From the NCBI GenBank assembly GCA_027919835.1, contig JANVFP010000031.1, positions 558,001 to 622,000 on the forward strand: a stretch of 64,000 bases of DNA, written 5' to 3'. The position numbers and the translations under genes are program-made. Positions within the stretch are counted from its first letter, which is position 1; every line of letters begins with the position of its first letter. The notes under the pieces were generated by a model. That model saw only the letters and a list, made by a program, of their open reading frames with translations, made no database searches and was not told where the DNA came from. Below, in pieces: positions 56,534 through 64,000 of the stretch. The DNA is from Lentinula raphanica (Eukaryota > Basidiomycota > Agaricomycetes > Agaricales > Omphalotaceae).

Positions 56534-57442
56534 CTACTGCAGGAAACATGGTGAGTAATTTGCGAGAGTATTCAAGGCAGATTTCATTCCAGGAAGCGTC
56601 CTATACAAATTTGTGAGCCATTGACAGAACAGTGAATGTCTTGTCACTTTGCTCACCGTGACTTGTAAGAGGCCCATATGCACAAGCTCAGCACTGGCTT
56701 TGTCTAACATCTCGCGAACGACACCTCGAATCTCTGTCGACTCTGAATCTGCTAACTTCACCAAAACCTCGAACAGATCAAGGGAATTCCAAGTGTGACC
56801 CTGAACATTAGCTGCAAGGGATTTGACAGTGGGACTGGCGCTTGCAACATCCTCGACTGTTACTATGCGGCGGCCAGGAAGCTGGACAAAGTTGAACGTG
56901 TCACCCGGAAGGGAGAGCAGGGCATCAAGAAGGCGAAGTTGGTAAAGTGCGTTCGACCAAATAGTCCAAAAACCAGTTACAGGGTGGGGATTGGCGTCAC
57001 GAGAGCAACCGAGAAGGATGGCGATGAGGAGTTTGAGAGTTGGGGTGTCAACACCGTGTCGGTCGGGAACGTCGAAAGATTTGATCACAGTTGCCCAATT
57101 GAGGTTGGCACTGGGGAAGCTGTTTAAGGCTCGAACTAGAGCTGCTATATCACATATAACCGCTCCTTCAGTAGCCTTCCCGCTCAAGGTTAACATGATA
57201 TCAACGACCAGTTCGTTTTGCGGAGGAGAAACATCAGTGATGCCAAAACGCGCCAAGAGTGCACGAACGACATCGGGTCAGCTGTGATGTCAGGGCCAAG
57301 TTGCGCGAGAGCCTGAACGAGTGTTGTACCGGGGGGTAAACTGTCGAAACTTTGAAGTTGGCATTGATGTATCACATGAGACGATAAAAACTCACCTCAA
57401 ACTAGGCAGAATACGTTGGAGCATAGGAGCAACAGTATCTTT

Positions 57443-57667
57443 CATCAGGAAAAGTACCCTTGGCCCAGGTAACCCAGAGATACCCCCCAAAACCTACGCT
57501 CTCCCAAAGCACCCAAAGAAATCTGAGGCAAACTCAGGCTTGCCCAGGCTTTTCCAGGCAAACTCAGGCTTGCTCAGGCTTTTTCAGGCAAATTCAAAGT
57601 TTTCAGACTGCTGAGGTTTTGGGGGGTATCTCTAGGCAGCCTAGGCACCAGGTCAGTTTTGCTGATG
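57443..57667. mobile_element. CATCAGG-family element 3 (225 bp, short form)
   Basis: Ends CATCAGGAAAAGTACCC and TCAGTTTTGCTGATG, with TT on both sides. Long inverted ends (~50 bases) contain GAGATACCCCCCAAAACCT on the left and its complement GGTTTTGGGGGGTATCTC on the right. The middle repeats CAGGCAAACTCAGGCTTG. Removing it with one dinucleotide restores TAT GGC AAA GAT ACT in NOT1. Confidence 0.85.
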
Positions 57668-57755
57668 TTGCCATATTTGGTCTGTGCTGCCACGATAAGT
57701 GCTTGTCGTTGTGAGGCATCAAGAACGGGAGAATCTGCAGGAGGATCGGAGAGCA

Positions 57756-58890
57756 CATCAGGAAAAATACCCCTGACCAGAGGTCTTTCAAAGACACCAG
57801 AGATTCCCCCAAAAGTCTAAAGTCTTTCAAATAGTTTGAAGTATCTAGACTCTCAGAACTCTTTGGGAAAAGGGCTCAAAATTTGGTTTCCTTGAAATTC
57901 TTTAGAATTGTTTCTGAGTTGTTCAAAGGTAACTCAGAGATCCCCAAGATGCTCCAGGTTTTTGGGAATAACCTGAGCTCTTCAGATACTCTAGAGAGCT
58001 TGGATACTCTGAGCTGCCTAGGTTTTTTCCAATATCCTGAAGATTTCTTGAGATTTTTCATGTTCTCTGAATATCTTTGAAAGATCTTTGAATATCTTTG
58101 AATATCTTTGAACATCTTTGAAAGATATTTGAGCTTCTCTGAAGACTTTGAGTGTTTGCAAAAATTTGAAATTTGAGATATTGAATATGAAATAAGATAC
58201 TATTGCATCTTAACATCTAGAAGATAGTATAGTGTAGTAATACAGTGTAGATATCAGTTAAACTATTATAACTCACAGTTGTCAATAATATAGGTGGTCA
58301 CATGACCTGCTACCGTGGACTGTGTACAATCAAAAAGAATTTCACCAGGTCAAAATCTGAATATAGCTATAATAACATATACTATATACATTGTTATCTA
58401 TTATATTTGTTAACATTACACATATATAATGGTTGTAATAATATATTATGATACATATAATCAGAATGTGTTCCGAAATTAATAGTTATCAAGTTCAAGT
58501 ACAGTATCTCATAATATATGGGTGTTAGTAGATATAGTCAATATAAGAGCAATAGATAGAGTATCATATGATGAAGTAAAAGTAATTGAATAAGTTTTTG
58601 AATCATTTGAACTCATTAAAGAGCTTTGGAAAATCTTTGAAAGATATCTAAATATCTCTGGAAGACTCTCAGAGATTCTCAGAGATATTCAAAGATTTCT
58701 AAAGATATTCAAAGATATCCAAAGAAATTCAGAGATTTTGAAAGACATTCAAGGAACTCTGAAGGCTTTAGGTTTTGGGGGGTGTCTCAGGAGACACTGA
58801 AGACACTGAAGACTCTAGAGACCCCAGGCAACCTGGAATTCTTTGAGATCTATGTTGGGTAGCCCTGAGCACAGAACATTTTTGCTGATG
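57756..58890. mobile_element. CATCAGG-family element 2 (1135 bp)
   Basis: Ends CATCAGGAAAAATACCCC and ACATTTTTGCTGATG, flanked by CA on both sides. Inner arrays of ATCTTTGAAT units (58060-58150) and the inverted TATTCAAAGA type (58640-58760) face each other. The AT-rich core resembles that of element 1 (TGTACAATCAAAAAG is shared). Removal with one dinucleotide restores GGA AGT CTG CTC TCC in NOT1. Confidence 0.85.
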
Positions 58891-59519
58891 CAGACTTCCC
58901 AGTAATTTGGTAACCTGATTTGGTGACAAGTCTGCAGGGTCGGAAGACGGATTATGACATAGGCTGAGGACTGCATTTTCGAGCTCCTGGTTCACGACTA
59001 TTTGTGCTTGCGCGCTGAATTCTACTCTGACTGGAGAGGAAACGATTGGAGCCGCGAGAACCAGTCGCTCGAGAGGTCGTAAGCCCATGCGATCAACGAA
59101 TCGAACAAAGTCAAATTTCCTGAAGACTTCTCCTTCACTTCCATCAACACCGTCCCGAAAGCGTTCAGCAAGATATGGGTCTCGAGCTAATCTTTGTGTT
59201 TCTTGTAAGAGCAGCCGAAAAGATAGTGAGCACGAGGCGTCGAAGGTCGTGGAATTATTGTCGGAAGACAAACGCGCTTGAGAGTGCGCAATCAAGCGCC
59301 TGATGAAGTACAGGTAGGTATCTATACCATGTTGCTCGGAAAGCTGCAGGAGGTAATGAGTTTTTGTTGGGTGTAGTTGATTGTGAAGACGCACTAAGTG
59401 AATTTGCAGATGATTCCGTTCATAATTATCCTCCGTCAAGGTTGCCAGCATTAACATTATCACGCCTTTGACGATAGCCGCATGCATGGCCGTCGTGTCC
59501 TCACACAAGTTATCCATAT

Positions 59520-59819
59520 GCGAGTTGGTCCTCGATGGTGGGTCGCTGTGTTGAGGGTGGAATTGTTGATGAATAGTGGGAGGTTGTGATGTGAAAAAGG
59601 ATGGGTGGTAACTTGGAGGCGACGCGGTACTTTTGAGGCTACAGAGCCACTACGACTGACAAGAGTGAGTCCAACGAGAGAGACAACTTTTGCGATGATG
59701 ACTCAGCAGTAAATTTGGTTGAATTTGGAGAGGATTGATAGGCGCTTAAAATAGACGCACACACCTCAAATTTGCGTCTGAATATCGATACACTGTCACA
59801 TTAAGTACATAGAAGAATA
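59520..59819. other. Spacer between NOT1 and PRP8 pseudogenes
   Basis: The 5' flank of the NOT1 copy; nothing recognised. Confidence 0.3.

Positions 59820-64000
<4,181 letters not shown>

Larger units (their letters stand above)
56534..59519 (-). pseudogene. NOT1: NOT1 (CCR4-NOT scaffold) 5' fragment, disrupted
   Basis: Not1 is the large scaffold of the CCR4-NOT deadenylase, usually about 2,000 residues; only the first ~600 remain. Minus-strand pieces in order: LTEDNYERNHLQIHLVRLHN, LSEQHGIDTYLYFIRRLIAH, FRLLLQETQRLARDPYLAER, VDRMGLRPLERLVLAAPIV, ENAVLSLCHNPSSDPADLSP (to 58891); LSDPPADSPVLDASQRQALI and VAAQTKYG; APMLQRILPSL; PPGTTLVQALAQLGPDITAD; then ARFGITDVSPPQNELV, WATVIKSFDVPDRHGVDTPT, GFWTIWSNALYQLRLLDALL, GHTWNSLDLFEVLVKLADSE, and after an intron SWNEICLEYSRKLLTMFPA. 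Defects: two CATCAGG elements in one exon, a one-base deletion at about 57276 (ADP then shifted), and loss of everything past 56.5 kb. Introns are retained, so it arose by DNA duplication. Confidence 0.88.

Noticed and set aside
57443..58890. Ordinary spliceosomal introns in NOT1 at the CATCAGG elements
   Set aside because: Ends are CATCAG...CTGATG with duplicated dinucleotides, not GT..AG, and the lengths far exceed the ~55-base introns nearby. The copy is also truncated and frameshifted, so splicing is not required to explain it.

Overview
The window looks like genomic DNA of a mushroom-forming basidiomycete (Agaricomycete-like). Its genes are broken by many 50-70 base GT..AG introns. It carries fungal families (GPN1, CDK1, Cch1 calcium channel, Nse3, GH75 chitosanase) and mobile or expanded families typical of mushrooms: a KDZ transposase, a NACHT-ankyrin NLR-like gene, and Ty3 and Ty1 retroelements. 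Gene models were assembled by eye from splice signals and family motifs; no alignment or search was run.

Layout. 0-30 kb is gene-rich: GPN1 GTPase (+), CDK1/Cdc2 kinase (+, with a 6-base microexon), two duplicated secreted GH75 chitosanases (-, 4.8-5.9 and 15.5-16.7 kb) separated by a 5'-truncated Ty3/Gypsy element with an unusual third ORF, a two-exon unknown gene (+), a four-domain Cch1-type calcium channel (+, 19.5-27.3 kb), Nse3/MAGE (+) and a small secreted protein (-). From 31 kb on the region is accessory. It holds an intact Ty1/Copia element with apparently identical LTRs and a perfect target duplication, nested in an older copia remnant, and then a broken NLR-like gene (NACHT plus near-identical ankyrin repeats). 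Next come inverted-repeat elements, one with a telomere-like TTAGGG core, and a KDZ transposase relic torn by a tandem duplication, a minisatellite and a MITE. These are followed by a young non-autonomous LTR element with one ORF, an unknown three-exon gene, AT-rich DNA, and intron-containing pseudogenes of NOT1 (CCR4-NOT scaffold) and PRP8 (spliceosome core) that run to the right edge.

The most interesting pattern is a family of inverted-repeat insertions with termini CATCAGGAAAA / TTTTCCTGATG (or TTTTGCTGATG). Three copies (40042-41100, 57443-57667, 57756-58890) sit inside coding exons of the NLR and NOT1 copies. Each is flanked by a 2-base duplication, and in each case removing the element plus one duplicated dinucleotide exactly restores the conserved reading frame. 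The two long copies carry inverted arrays of ~10-base CTTTGAG/CTCAAAG units, and all three share a C-rich block near the ends. They look like non-autonomous DNA transposons; removal at the RNA level is a less likely but testable alternative.

Decay in the accessory half includes C-to-T (or G-to-A) changes. CGA-to-TGA nonsense codons appear in the Gypsy element and the PRP8 copy, with Arg-to-Cys/His changes in PRP8, as expected from deamination of methylated CpG or a RIP-like process.
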